Positions 25,883 through 33,712 of a stretch of 64,000 bases of DNA are shown piece after piece; positions within the stretch are counted from its first letter, which is position 1, and the number at the start of each line of letters is the position of its first letter. Where the stretch lies: NCBI RefSeq assembly GCF_022751215.1, contig NZ_JAICDG010000002.1:868001-932000 (forward strand), read 5' to 3'. The position numbers were made by a program, and so were the translations under genes. Below the pieces are notes generated by a model. That model did not search any database, had not been told where the DNA came from, and saw only the letters and a program-made list of their open reading frames with translations. This DNA is from Actinomadura terrae (GTDB lineage Bacteria > Actinomycetota > Actinomycetes > Streptosporangiales > Streptosporangiaceae).

Positions 25883-27177
25883 GTGCGGCCCCACGAGAAG
25901 CCCGCCGCGCTGAGGCGGCGCAGCGCGGTCTCGACGGTATCGCGGGACGGCGCCAAGAACATGCGCACGAAGGGGAACGGGTTGGGCGCGCCTCTGTCCG
26001 CGGACGGCTCGGGGGTCATGGTCCCCGCTCCGAGCAGCACCCCGGTTTCGGCCAGGCACTCGCGTCGGAACCTGGTCACACCGTCCTGGATTCGCCGGTA
26101 TGCTGGTGGCAGCGGGAATACCAGATAGCTGGTGCAGTTGCCCAAGTTAAAGGAGCCGACCGGGTAGTCGAGTTCCCGGACGAGAAAATCGGCAACTAAC
26201 GCTCGATTCTCGGTGCAGATCCGCCGGAACCACTCCAGATAGTCCTGTGACTCCGGGCTCTGCAACCATCGCGCCATGGCATATTGCAGTGGGACCGCGC
26301 AGGTGAAGGATCGATTCAACATATTCTCGTTGACGAGCCGATCGATCGTATCCGGCGATCCGGTAACGGCTCCGATCCCCCATCCATTGCAGTTGAACTG
26401 CTTGCCGAGCGAGCGGACCGCCAGCCACCGCCCTGCTGGACGAGGGTGATCTTCCAGGAGTAGCCGCAGGGCGGGAGTGGCAGTGATGCCCACATCGGCC
26501 ACGCCGAAATAGGCGTCATCGATCAGGATGCCCGCACCGGCATCGACGGCGGCGCCGAGGATCTGCCGGACGTTGTCCGCGTGCCAGTTGATCCCCGTGG
26601 GGTTGTGCTGGGCATTGACGACGACGATGGCGTCGCCTGGATGATCGAGGTTCCGCAGCGCCTCCGCCACCTCCGCGGAGTCGGGCTGAAACGACTCCTC
26701 GGCGCGCAGCGGCAGAAAGTTGAACCGGAAGCCCAAACCGCTGAACACGCCGTGATAGTCCCAGCCGGGGGAATGCGTGATAACCATCGGGTGGTGGCGG
26801 GCTTCCTTCCGAAACAGTCTTCCGAAGTCGTACATGCTGTTGCGGGTTCCCGAGCAGGCGACCGCGACGTCGAAGTCCGCACTCGCGTCGGGCGCCGTGG
26901 GAAGCCCTGCCGTCTCGGGGATGTACGTGCGCAGGGTGTGCTGCAACAGGGGCAGCCCGTACTGCGAGATGACGTAGCCGTGGACATGCTGGGGAAGATC
27001 GACGCTGAGCAGCCGCGTCAGGCCGTCCGGTGCCTGGCACCACGTCTCGCCGATGCTGAGGAATATCGGCTCGCCGTGCTGCGAACCGGCCTTGAGGTAA
27101 TCGTCCACCCACACGGCATCCACAAAGCGGCGACGGACGCTTGCGTCCTCGATTACTTCGGGCAGGATCGATGGCAT
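25876..27177 (-). CDS. PLP-dependent aminotransferase, class I/II fold
   Basis: A 433-residue fold-type I PLP enzyme. Key residues are visible: NPTG (192-195), the cofactor aspartate and tyrosine in DDAY (220-223), and the Schiff-base lysine in SLGKQFN (K259). A class-typical C-terminal arginine is expected in FPFVRMFLAPS near residue 410. The family transfers amino groups between amino and keto acids; amino-acid preference cannot be read. It lies between amidase and tryptophan dioxygenase genes, so kynurenine or a tryptophan derivative is a reasonable guess. GGAGG sits seven bases before the ATG. Its first 25 bases are overlapped by a possible 29-codon leader frame. Confidence 0.88.
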   Translation of the reverse strand: MPSILPEVIEDASVRRRFVDAVWVDDYLKAGSQHGEPIFLSIGETWCQAPDGLTRLLSVDLPQHVHGYVISQYGLPLLQHTLRTYIPETAGLPTAPDASADFDVAVACSGTRNSMYDFGRLFRKEARHHPMVITHSPGWDYHGVFSGLGFRFNFLPLRAEESFQPDSAEVAEALRNLDHPGDAIVVVNAQHNPTGINWHADNVRQILGAAVDAGAGILIDDAYFGVADVGITATPALRLLLEDHPRPAGRWLAVRSLGKQFNCNGWGIGAVTGSPDTIDRLVNENMLNRSFTCAVPLQYAMARWLQSPESQDYLEWFRRICTENRALVADFLVRELDYPVGSFNLGNCTSYLVFPLPPAYRRIQDGVTRFRRECLAETGVLLGAGTMTPEPSADRGAPNPFPFVRMFLAPSRDTVETALRRLSAAGFSWGRTC

Positions 27178-27242
27178 GTCCGGCCTCCGCTCTTCACGAT
27201 CGGAGTCGCAAAGTAGAACACGAGCATATTTGCTTCCGTCAT
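27153..27242 (-). CDS. Possible small peptide (29 residues) overlapping the aminotransferase start
   Basis: A short frame beginning MTEANMLVFYFATPIV, with two cysteines near the end (RTCHRSCPK). Its ATG is preceded by GAGGTGAT, a near-perfect anti-16S site that overlaps the amidase stop codon. It ends 25 bases inside the aminotransferase gene in another frame. It may be a leader peptide or a coupling device between amidase and aminotransferase; it may also be chance. Too short for composition tests. Confidence 0.35.
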   Translation of the reverse strand: MTEANMLVFYFATPIVKSGGRTCHRSCPK

Positions 27243-27255
27243 AATGCTGATCACC

Positions 27256-28674
27256 TCATCCGGTGTCGGATGCCGGGCTGTTCCAGGCGCGAGCACAGTG
27301 GGCGGCGATGGCCAGCAGCCGCCGGTCGGACCCGGGCGGCCCGTCCAGCAGTAGCCCTACCGGCAGGCCCGCCGTGCCGGAGCCCGCCGGAACGGTGACC
27401 GAGGGCCAGCCCGCCACCGGGGCGAGCGCGGTGTTGCGGACGTAGGTGGAGAAGGCCGGGACGTCCCGGCCGTGCAGGCGGACGCTTTCCCCCGTGCCCA
27501 GGGGCGGGGCGCCCAGCACCGTGGTCGGGCGCAGGTAGGCGTGGGCGCGGTGCGCGGCGAGTGTGCGGGCCATGGTCGCGGCGACGTCGTGGTGGATCCG
27601 CAGTGCGTCGCGATACTGCCGCGGTGTCACGACGGGGCCGCGCAACAGCGGTGTGAGCAGTCGTCGCACGTCGGTGCCGGCGATCCGCTCGATGAGGTCC
27701 GCGGGGCCGAGGGGCGTGGGGGCCAGATAGGCGTTCAGCCCCGCCCAGGTCTCGTACAGCGGTACCGGGAAGACGGCCTCCGCCAGAAAGTCGCGGGCCG
27801 GCAGGTCCAGACGCACGTCGATCAGTTTGACACCGGACTGCCGCAGCGCGGCCTGGCAGCGGTCAACCACCTCTGTGACCTGGGAGTCGGCGTCATCGCG
27901 CAGGACGAGGAGGCGTGGCGGCCCCTTGTCCCGAGCGGTGTCCACGGCCGGCGCCTCGGCGGCGAGCAGTACGTCCAGGAATCGGAGGTCCTCCACGGTG
28001 CGGGCGAGTACACCGGCGGTGTCGTAGGTGGAGGAGATCTTCAGCATGCCGTCGCCCGGATAGCGGCCGGTGGTGGGACGCAGGCCCGCGATACCGCACA
28101 GCGCGGCGGGCACGCGCACGGAACCGCCGGTGTCGGTGCCGAGGCCCGCCGGGACGAGGCACGCGGCGACGGCCGCGGCGGTGCCGGAGCTGCTGCCACC
28201 GCTGAGGTGGCCGGGCGCGGCGGGGTTCAGAACCGGGCCGAAGGCGGCGTTGTCGCCGGTGATGCCGTAGGCGAGCTCGTGCATGTTGGTCTTGCCCAAG
28301 ACGATGGCTCCGGCCTTCGCCAGACGCCGCCAGACGCCCGAGTCACGTTGAGGGACGTGCCGCAGCGCAGCCGTCCCGGCTGTCGTGGGCAGCCCCGCGA
28401 CGTCGAGGTTGTCCTTGATGACCAAGGGGACGCCGCGCAGCGGGCGCGAGGCTCCCGGACGAGTCCGGTCGGCGGCTCTCGCCTGGGCGGTGACCAGCTC
28501 GGGATCCAGTGTGATGAAGGCGTTCACGTGCTGGTGCGCGGCGCAGCGATCCAGAAGAGTGCGGGTGTACTCCTCAGAGTCGACGTGGCCACCGCCGACC
28601 AGGCGGGCGGCTTCGACCAGCGTCCAGGTGTGGGGCGGCCCGGACTCGCGCGGCGCGCGGTTCCTCATCGACAT
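27256..28674 (-). CDS. Amidase-signature family hydrolase
   Basis: A 472-residue amidase with the complete Ser-cisSer-Lys triad: K87 in VIKDN, the cis-serine in SGGSSSG (about S162) and the nucleophile in GTDTGGS (S185). The family hydrolyses amides including indoleacetamide, mandelamide, aryl formamides and peptide or amino acid amides; overall it looks closest to the IaaH/mandelamide-hydrolase branch. In this cluster a formamidase step on N-formylkynurenine or release of a peptide-bound product are both conceivable. An upstream GTG at 28740 is possible, but the ATG at 28674 has CTGGAGG eleven bases before it and fits the family's N-terminus. It follows the tryptophan-rich peptide gene by 126 bases. 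Confidence 0.88.
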   Translation of the reverse strand: MSMRNRAPRESGPPHTWTLVEAARLVGGGHVDSEEYTRTLLDRCAAHQHVNAFITLDPELVTAQARAADRTRPGASRPLRGVPLVIKDNLDVAGLPTTAGTAALRHVPQRDSGVWRRLAKAGAIVLGKTNMHELAYGITGDNAAFGPVLNPAAPGHLSGGSSSGTAAAVAACLVPAGLGTDTGGSVRVPAALCGIAGLRPTTGRYPGDGMLKISSTYDTAGVLARTVEDLRFLDVLLAAEAPAVDTARDKGPPRLLVLRDDADSQVTEVVDRCQAALRQSGVKLIDVRLDLPARDFLAEAVFPVPLYETWAGLNAYLAPTPLGPADLIERIAGTDVRRLLTPLLRGPVVTPRQYRDALRIHHDVAATMARTLAAHRAHAYLRPTTVLGAPPLGTGESVRLHGRDVPAFSTYVRNTALAPVAGWPSVTVPAGSGTAGLPVGLLLDGPPGSDRRLLAIAAHCARAWNSPASDTG

Positions 28675-28800
28675 CGCCTCGGTCGCCTCCAGCCGATACG
28701 ACTCATCGAAACCCTCGTCCTTCCCTTGTCGCCTCAGCACGCCGTGTGTTCCGGTACGGCCGCGGGGCGGGGGTTGAGCGGGGCCCGCGGCACCTCGCTG

Positions 28801-28977
28801 TTACGGACACCGGTTGGAGGGCCTCCCGGCGACCACCCACCGAGCCGCTGCGAAGCCAGTCGCTCCAGCCCTGTTGTCCGCCGCCGCCCCAACCGGTAGG
28901 CCCCAGCCTTGACTGCTCCAGCCGGGACCGCCCCAGCTCTGCTGTCCGCCGCCCTGGATTCCGCCTGTGCCGGCCAT
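28801..28977 (-). CDS. Small Gly/Trp/Gln-rich peptide, possible RiPP-like precursor or scaffold
   Basis: A 58-residue peptide, first gene of the dioxygenase cluster. It opens Gly-rich and carries the segment GGGQQSWGGPGWSSQGWG (about residues 9-26) with three tryptophans; a fourth lies near residue 47. AAGGAG lies eleven bases before the ATG, and a promoter-like TTGACA lies upstream. On the DNA a second, similar GGACAACAGGGCTGG stretch follows, but in a different frame, where it would read GGGGQQGWSDWL; one inserted C in the run at the middle (GGGGCC TACC) would join both. The gene may therefore be frameshifted, or be read as it stands. No family is recognised. Being a substrate for the cluster enzymes is inference from composition and position. 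Confidence 0.5.
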   Translation of the reverse strand: MAGTGGIQGGGQQSWGGPGWSSQGWGLPVGAAADNRAGATGFAAARWVVAGRPSNRCP

Positions 28978-29017
28978 GAGGTCACCTGCTCCTTCCGAGG
29001 GATGGTTTCGTTGCTCC

Positions 29018-29046
29018 TTGGTACGACCCGACAAGATCATTGTCAA
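29018..29046 (-). promoter_or_regulatory. Candidate promoter of the tryptophan-peptide cluster
   Basis: Read on the minus strand: TTGACA (29046-29041), a 17-base spacer and TACCAA (29023-29018), 41 bases before the peptide start. The -10 match is weak but the -35 is perfect and the surrounding 100 bases are clearly AT-richer than their neighbours. The rest of the gap up to 29383 contains no recognisable gene. Confidence 0.45.
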
Positions 29047-29383
29047 ATATGCAGATAAGGGCAGCGAGAGCAAGTTTTTTCATACGTCAATAGTCACATA
29101 GGTGCCGTATCATCTCATGGGATGCGGAAACTTGGATTTCTCGATTCCGCGGCTGACCCTCGGTAAGGCGGATCTGACCACGAAGTCATCTATGCATGGC
29201 TTCAGTAGTCATTGCCGGACGTACGGCGCCGGTCCCAGGCGTGTCGCCCGACACCGGGGTCGCCTCCTCGACCGGGCAGGTGTTGGACCTCACCTTGTCC
29301 GCACACTGAACTGGTCCCGGCGGTACTGACGCGGTTCCTCCGGGCCATCGACGATGGGGTGACTCGGTGGGAGGGGGTCCGCG

Positions 29384-29649
29384 GTGGCGGAGATCAGGGT
29401 CAGTAGCTTCGGGCGGCGGCAGACGGGGTTGGGCGCGGTCACCGATGAGGCGGCCGCCTACGGCCGGATTCTGCTGGCGATCGTCGGCGCCGACGGCGAG
29501 GTGTCGGAGCCGGAGTTCGACTGGCTGGTGGCCCATCAGCGTTCGTTCGGCACATCGTCGCCGTCCTGCACCACATGGTCACCGCCGAGACCGCCCTGGA
29601 CGCGGTGCGCACCGTCCTGTTCCACACCGCGGCGGGCGGCGGGAATTGA
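29384..29649 (+). pseudogene. TerB-like protein remnant with a frameshift
   Basis: The first frame from GTG 29384 reads AYGRILLAIVGADGEVSEPEFDWLVAHQRSFG, the helical acidic pattern of a TerB-like domain, and then loses sense. In the +2 frame from about 29552 the sequence continues sensibly as HIVAVLHHMVTAETALDAVRTVLFHTAAG and stops at 29649. One missing base near 29550 explains this. The combined length of about 88 residues is also short for the family, so the gene may be deleted at its 3' end. It lies between the peptide cluster and a convergent secreted-protein gene. Confidence 0.6.
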
Positions 29650-29665
29650 GGCGGCCGCAGGCGCT

Positions 29666-30289
29666 TCAGCAGTGCAGCCAGTAGAAGCGGTAGGTGCTGT
29701 TCAGGGTGGTGTCGGTGGAGTCCAGGCTCATGAAGCTGACCTTGGTCGTGTCGGATGTGCCCGCGTCCACTCGTAGTTCGGTGGCGAGGGTGGTGAAGCT
29801 GGTTTCGCCGCAGGGTCTGACGATTACTTCGGGGAGATCGCTCTGTTCGGTGAAGTGCCAGTTTTGGGAGTAGCGACCGGGAATGACGTGCTCCGTGCTC
29901 GCGGGTGTTTTCCGGCTGGAAAGGGCGAAGGTTGACTTCAGGGTGCCTGAGGCGCCTTCTTGTATGTCGGCGAAGCCGCTGTGCTCTACGCTCATGATGC
30001 CGTAGGTGTATTCCGGCGGGTGTCTGACCTTCACGCTGATCTGGCAGTTCTTCCGGAAGGCCGGCGGTGGCTGGCCCTGGCCGACGAATGCGCTGTAGTT
30101 GCTGTAGCGGAACCTGAAGAGTTCGGTATCGGAGTCGACTGACACGGTGCCCCGAGGGCAGCCTGAGTCGTTCAGGGTCGCGATTTCGACGGCGACGCTT
30201 CCAGGGGGCGGGATGTGGGCGGCCGAGGCCGGGGCGGGGACCAGGGTGAGGGCGGAGCCCAGGGCTGCGATGCTTCCGGCCTTTATCAT
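29666..30289 (-). CDS. Secreted DUF4360-type protein
   Basis: A 207-residue exported protein with a Sec signal peptide (MIKAGSIAALGSALTLVPAPASA) cleaved after residue 23. The mature part follows the DUF4360 pattern: VAVEIATLNDSGCPRGTVSV at the N-terminus, FRFRYSNYSAFVGQG, FRKNCQISVKV, and YRFYWLHC at the end, with four cysteines that can form two disulphides. Proteins of this family are widespread secreted proteins of actinomycetes and fungi without known function. It is monocistronic; the bases just upstream (30290-30370) are AT-rich and probably hold the promoter. Confidence 0.85.
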   Translation of the reverse strand: MIKAGSIAALGSALTLVPAPASAAHIPPPGSVAVEIATLNDSGCPRGTVSVDSDTELFRFRYSNYSAFVGQGQPPPAFRKNCQISVKVRHPPEYTYGIMSVEHSGFADIQEGASGTLKSTFALSSRKTPASTEHVIPGRYSQNWHFTEQSDLPEVIVRPCGETSFTTLATELRVDAGTSDTTKVSFMSLDSTDTTLNSTYRFYWLHC

Positions 30290-30372
30290 GACGGCCTTCC
30301 GGTGGGGTGGAAAGTCTGCCGGTATTATAATTTTGGCCTATGGGCCAGTCAATGTTGATTTCTTTTCTGTTG

Positions 30373-31287
30373 TTATTCACTTTCAACTTTTGGCGCGCCG
30401 GTGGTCCAGTCCCAGGTGGTGAGGGTGGTGCGCATCAGTTCGGCCGCGGTGGAGAGGTGGCCGGCGGCACGCCAGTACAGGGTCAGGGTGCGGCGGCAGC
30501 CGGGGGCGTCCACGGTGATCCAGGCGACGGGGGCGTGGGTGGTGGCGCGGCCGGTCATCGTGCGGCGGGCGATGTCGGGGACGAGGCCGAGGCCGAGGCC
30601 CGCGCTGATCAGGTCCGCCATCGCGGACGACTCGTCGCCCTCGCAGACGATCTTCGGGGTGAGGTGCTCGGCGGCGAAGAGGCGGTCGAGGAGCTGGCGT
30701 TGCCAGTGGCCTTTGCGGGCGCTCACGAAGGGGTGGTCGGCGAGGTCGCGGATGGATACCGAGGTGCGGTCCGCCAGGGGGTGGTCGGGTGGGGCGGCCA
30801 GCCAGACCTCCTCGTCCAGGAGGCGGGCGCTCTCAAGGTTCTCGGCGTGGATCGGCTGGGACGCGGCGCACAGGTCGATGTCCTGGGCGCGCAGGTGGCG
30901 GGCCATCCGGTCGGCGGCCATCTGGTGGAGTTCGATCTCGATGGTGGGGTGGGTCCGTTTGTAGGCCGTGAGCGGGCCGGTGAGCGTGAGGAAGGTCTCC
31001 GACGCCAGCCGGACGGTGCCGAAACCCCGGCTGGCGGCCTCGGCGACGGCGCGGCGTCCCGCGTCGAGTTCGCCCAGGGAGCGTTCGACGTAGCCGCGGA
31101 AGAGGCGTCCGGCGTGGTTCAGCCGGAGCCGTCCGCCCCGGTCGAACAGGGGTGTGCCGAGTTCGTTCTCCAGGCGGGCGATCGTGCGGCTCAGCGACGG
31201 TTGGGCGACGTGAAGTTCGTCGGCGGCGCGGCTCAGGTGCTCCAGGCGGGCCACGGCGAGGAACTGCGTGAGCATGTTTAGGTCCAA
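30373..31287 (-). CDS. LysR-family transcriptional regulator
   Basis: A 304-residue LysR regulator: N-terminal winged HTH (LNMLTQFLAVARLEHLSRAADELHVAQPSLSRTIARLENELG) and a two-subdomain ligand-binding region. A TTG start at 31287 is chosen because GAAGGAG lies five bases upstream; a longer frame to 31323 has no ribosome site. It is divergent from the membrane protein/multicopper oxidase pair with 106 bases between starts, the classic layout for a LysR regulator and its target. The co-inducer cannot be read. The intergenic region holds an inverted repeat and two direct repeats that may be its binding sites. Confidence 0.92.
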   Translation of the reverse strand: MDLNMLTQFLAVARLEHLSRAADELHVAQPSLSRTIARLENELGTPLFDRGGRLRLNHAGRLFRGYVERSLGELDAGRRAVAEAASRGFGTVRLASETFLTLTGPLTAYKRTHPTIEIELHQMAADRMARHLRAQDIDLCAASQPIHAENLESARLLDEEVWLAAPPDHPLADRTSVSIRDLADHPFVSARKGHWQRQLLDRLFAAEHLTPKIVCEGDESSAMADLISAGLGLGLVPDIARRTMTGRATTHAPVAWITVDAPGCRRTLTLYWRAAGHLSTAAELMRTTLTTWDWTTGAPKVESE

Positions 31288-31299
31288 CGGGTCTCCTTC

Positions 31300-31364
31300 A
31301 TGCTCGTCAGAGCATAACGTCATAGCGATATTGATCTTAGACAGGATAACTTCTGCGTCATAGC
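31300..31364. promoter_or_regulatory. Candidate LysR operator elements
   Basis: ATGCTC-GTCA-GAGCAT at 31300-31315 is a perfect inverted repeat and contains a T-N11-A core. CGTCATAGC occurs twice as a direct repeat at 31318-31326 and 31356-31364, 38 bases apart. All lie between the divergent starts. Confidence 0.55.
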
Positions 31365-31393
31365 CTCATGGGCGATCGAGAGGAGGTCGCCCT

Positions 31394-31804
31394 ATGGCCG
31401 CTGTGGCCGGCAGTGTGGGCCGGACGAGGCCCGTCGAGTGGGTGATGCGCGCGGTCGTCAGCGCGCACGCGTTTTTGATCTTCGGGCAGCCGGTGTTCGC
31501 CGGTGTGTATCTGAGCGGTGACTTCGACGGTCTGCGCTGGCACGCGGCCGGTGCGAACGTCGTCACCTCGGTCGGGTACGTGCAGGTCGTCGTGGGGATC
31601 GTGGTCTGGGTCCGGTTGCGCCGGGCCTGGCAGTTCCTCGCGACGCTGGCGCTGGTGGCGGCGGAGACCGTGCAGTACTTCGCCGGTCTGGGCGGCGCGT
31701 TGTGGCTGCATATCCCGCTGGGCGTGATCACCATCGTCGCGCTCGTCGTGATGTTCATCGCCGTCTGGTGGCGGCCCGTCCGGCGGGAGGACGCGGATGC
31801 CTGA
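31394..31804 (+). CDS. Small four-helix membrane protein upstream of multicopper oxidase
   Basis: A 136-residue integral membrane protein with about four helices (near 20-40, 57-76, 80-98 and 107-125). It lacks recognisable catalytic motifs or cofactor-binding histidine pairs. AGGAGG lies seven bases before its ATG. Its last eight bases overlap the oxidase gene, indicating translational coupling, so it probably serves the oxidase as a membrane partner or belongs to the same response. The family is not recognised. Confidence 0.75.
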   Translation: MAAVAGSVGRTRPVEWVMRAVVSAHAFLIFGQPVFAGVYLSGDFDGLRWHAAGANVVTSVGYVQVVVGIVVWVRLRRAWQFLATLALVAAETVQYFAGLGGALWLHIPLGVITIVALVVMFIAVWWRPVRREDADA

Positions 31805-33392
31805 GCGGGCGATGGGCAGGCGGCAGGTGCTCGGCATCGGCGGCGCGCTCGGGCTGATGGCGGCCTCCGGGCTGTCGATCTCGGCCGCGTTCTCGCGCCG
31901 TCCGGCGGAGACCGGGGCGGAGTTGCGCAGTGCGGTGCCGCTGCCGGACGCGTTCCGGGTGCCGCTGCCGATTCCGAAGGTTTTGAAGCCGGTGAGCTCC
32001 TCGGGTGGGGTGGACCGTTACGAGATGACCCAGCGTGCGGAGAGCGCGGAGATCCTGCCGGGGCTCAGGACGCCGCTGTGGACCTACGACGGAACGTTCC
32101 CGGGGCCGACGATCGAGGCGCGCCGGGGTCGTCCGATCAGCGTGACGCATCGCAACGAACTGCCCGTGCCGACCGTCGTCCACCTGCATGGAGGACGGAC
32201 ACCGCCGGAATCCGACGGTTATCCGACCGACCTCGTCCTGCCCCAGGAATGGCAGGAGGGCCACGGCATGCACGGCATGCACGGCGGCGGGCACAAGATG
32301 AGCGATCCCCGGGCCGTGGTGTCCAGGCTGACGCGCGAATACAAGTTTCCGATGGACCAGCGGCCGACAATGCTCTGGTATCACGACCACCGGATGGATT
32401 TCACCGCTCCCGCGATATGGCGTGGGCTCGCCGGGCTCCATATCATCCGGGACGACGCTGAGGACGCGCTCGGCCTGCCCTCGGGACGCCGCGAACTGCC
32501 CTTGATGATTACGGATCGGGCTTTCGGGGACGGTGGCGCGCTCGTCTATCCCACCGTCGATCCGACGCTGCGGAACCGGCCCGGTGTTCGCGGTGCCTAC
32601 CTCGCCGGGGTGCTCGGGGACGTGATCCTGGTCAACGGCGCTCCGTGGCCCGTGGCCGAGGTCGATGCCGCTCGGTATCGACTGCGGGTGCTGAACGCCT
32701 CGAACGCCCGGCACTACGACCTTGAGGCGATCGGGCCCGACGGACGCCGCCTCGATCTCGTCCAGGTCGGTTCCGACCAGGGGTTGCTCGCGGCGCCCGT
32801 GACGCACCGGCGGCTGCCGATCGCCCCGGCCGAGCGCTACGACGTGGTCATCGACTTCGCGAACGTCCCGGTCGGCGGCCTGGTCAGGCTCGCCAACCGG
32901 CTGGGATCGGGCCGCACCACCGACGTCATGGCGTTCCGGGTCGCGCGCAAGGCCGCCGACGAGAGCCGCGTCCCGCGCGTCCTGTCGACCGACATTCCGA
33001 CCTGGCGCCGGTCGGACGCCGTGCGGACGCGCGAGTTCTCCTTCCGCGCCGGACGGATGCACGGGGAACACGGCTGGCTGATCGGCGGGCTGCCGTTCGA
33101 TCCCGCGCGTTCGGACGTCAAGGTCGGTCTCGGCGAGGTCGAACTGTGGCGGCTGGTGGCGGACATCCACCATCCCGTCCATCTGCATCTGGTCGGTTTC
33201 CGGGTGCTCTCCCGCAGCGGCCGGACGCCACTGCCACAGGACGCGGGCCTGAAGGACACCGTTTCCCTGCGTCCCGGCGAATCGGCGGAGATCATCACCC
33301 GGTTCGACGGCTACCGGGGTCGCTACCTCTTCCACTGCCACAATGCCGAACACGAGGACATGGGGATGATGGCCAACCTGGAGATCACCTGA
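31797..33392 (+). CDS. Multicopper oxidase (CotA/bilirubin-oxidase/laccase-like)
   Basis: Three-cupredoxin-domain copper enzyme of 531 residues that oxidises phenolic, metal or related substrates with oxygen. Copper-ligand motifs are complete: HLHGG (129-133), WYHDH (194-198), HPVHLHLVG (459-467) and HCHNAEHEDMGMM (513-525), the last with an axial methionine for the T1 copper. The N-terminus has GRRQVLGIGGALGLMAASG, an RR-type signal suited to Tat export of a folded copper protein. Between the first two motifs lies a His/Met-rich stretch HGMHGMHGGGHKM (156-168), which could bind extra copper. The gene overlaps the preceding membrane protein gene and is under likely LysR control. Confidence 0.93.
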   Translation: MPERAMGRRQVLGIGGALGLMAASGLSISAAFSRRPAETGAELRSAVPLPDAFRVPLPIPKVLKPVSSSGGVDRYEMTQRAESAEILPGLRTPLWTYDGTFPGPTIEARRGRPISVTHRNELPVPTVVHLHGGRTPPESDGYPTDLVLPQEWQEGHGMHGMHGGGHKMSDPRAVVSRLTREYKFPMDQRPTMLWYHDHRMDFTAPAIWRGLAGLHIIRDDAEDALGLPSGRRELPLMITDRAFGDGGALVYPTVDPTLRNRPGVRGAYLAGVLGDVILVNGAPWPVAEVDAARYRLRVLNASNARHYDLEAIGPDGRRLDLVQVGSDQGLLAAPVTHRRLPIAPAERYDVVIDFANVPVGGLVRLANRLGSGRTTDVMAFRVARKAADESRVPRVLSTDIPTWRRSDAVRTREFSFRAGRMHGEHGWLIGGLPFDPARSDVKVGLGEVELWRLVADIHHPVHLHLVGFRVLSRSGRTPLPQDAGLKDTVSLRPGESAEIITRFDGYRGRYLFHCHNAEHEDMGMMANLEIT

Positions 33393-33712
33393 CGGCGCGG
33401 AGGCGTTGGCACGCCGGGTTCGGCGCATTGGACCACGGTGATGAGGGCGGTGTCGTGATCTCAGAGGGCCAGGTAGCCGCTGGGTGACAGCATCCTGCCT
33501 CCGTGCGACGGACTCTTGTCCGTATGTGAGGGGAGAGTTACCGTCGGTGGCATGCGCAGCAGTTGTAGCGGTTTGATCGAAGTGGATCATCTGTAGCGCT
33601 CTGGGGGTCTTCCTCGGCGGAACCGGCGTACGCCGTCCGGCTCCGGAGCGCGCCAGGCCGGGCGCTCGGCCGCTGCGCCGAACGGCACCCCACCTCTCGA
33701 AAGGAAGGTCCC
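33393..33712. other. Intergenic region with a weak candidate promoter
   Basis: No gene is seen. TTGATC (33573-33578) and TAGCGC (33594-33599) with 15 bases between them may promote the next gene, and TGATC/GATCA around six bases form a small inverted repeat at the same place. The ribosome site GAAAGGAAGG lies just before 33713. Confidence 0.35.

Noticed and set aside
29666..30386. Alternative minus-strand frame over the DUF4360 gene
   Set aside because: Arg/Pro/His-rich shadow; the DUF4360 frame has signal peptide and conserved cysteines.
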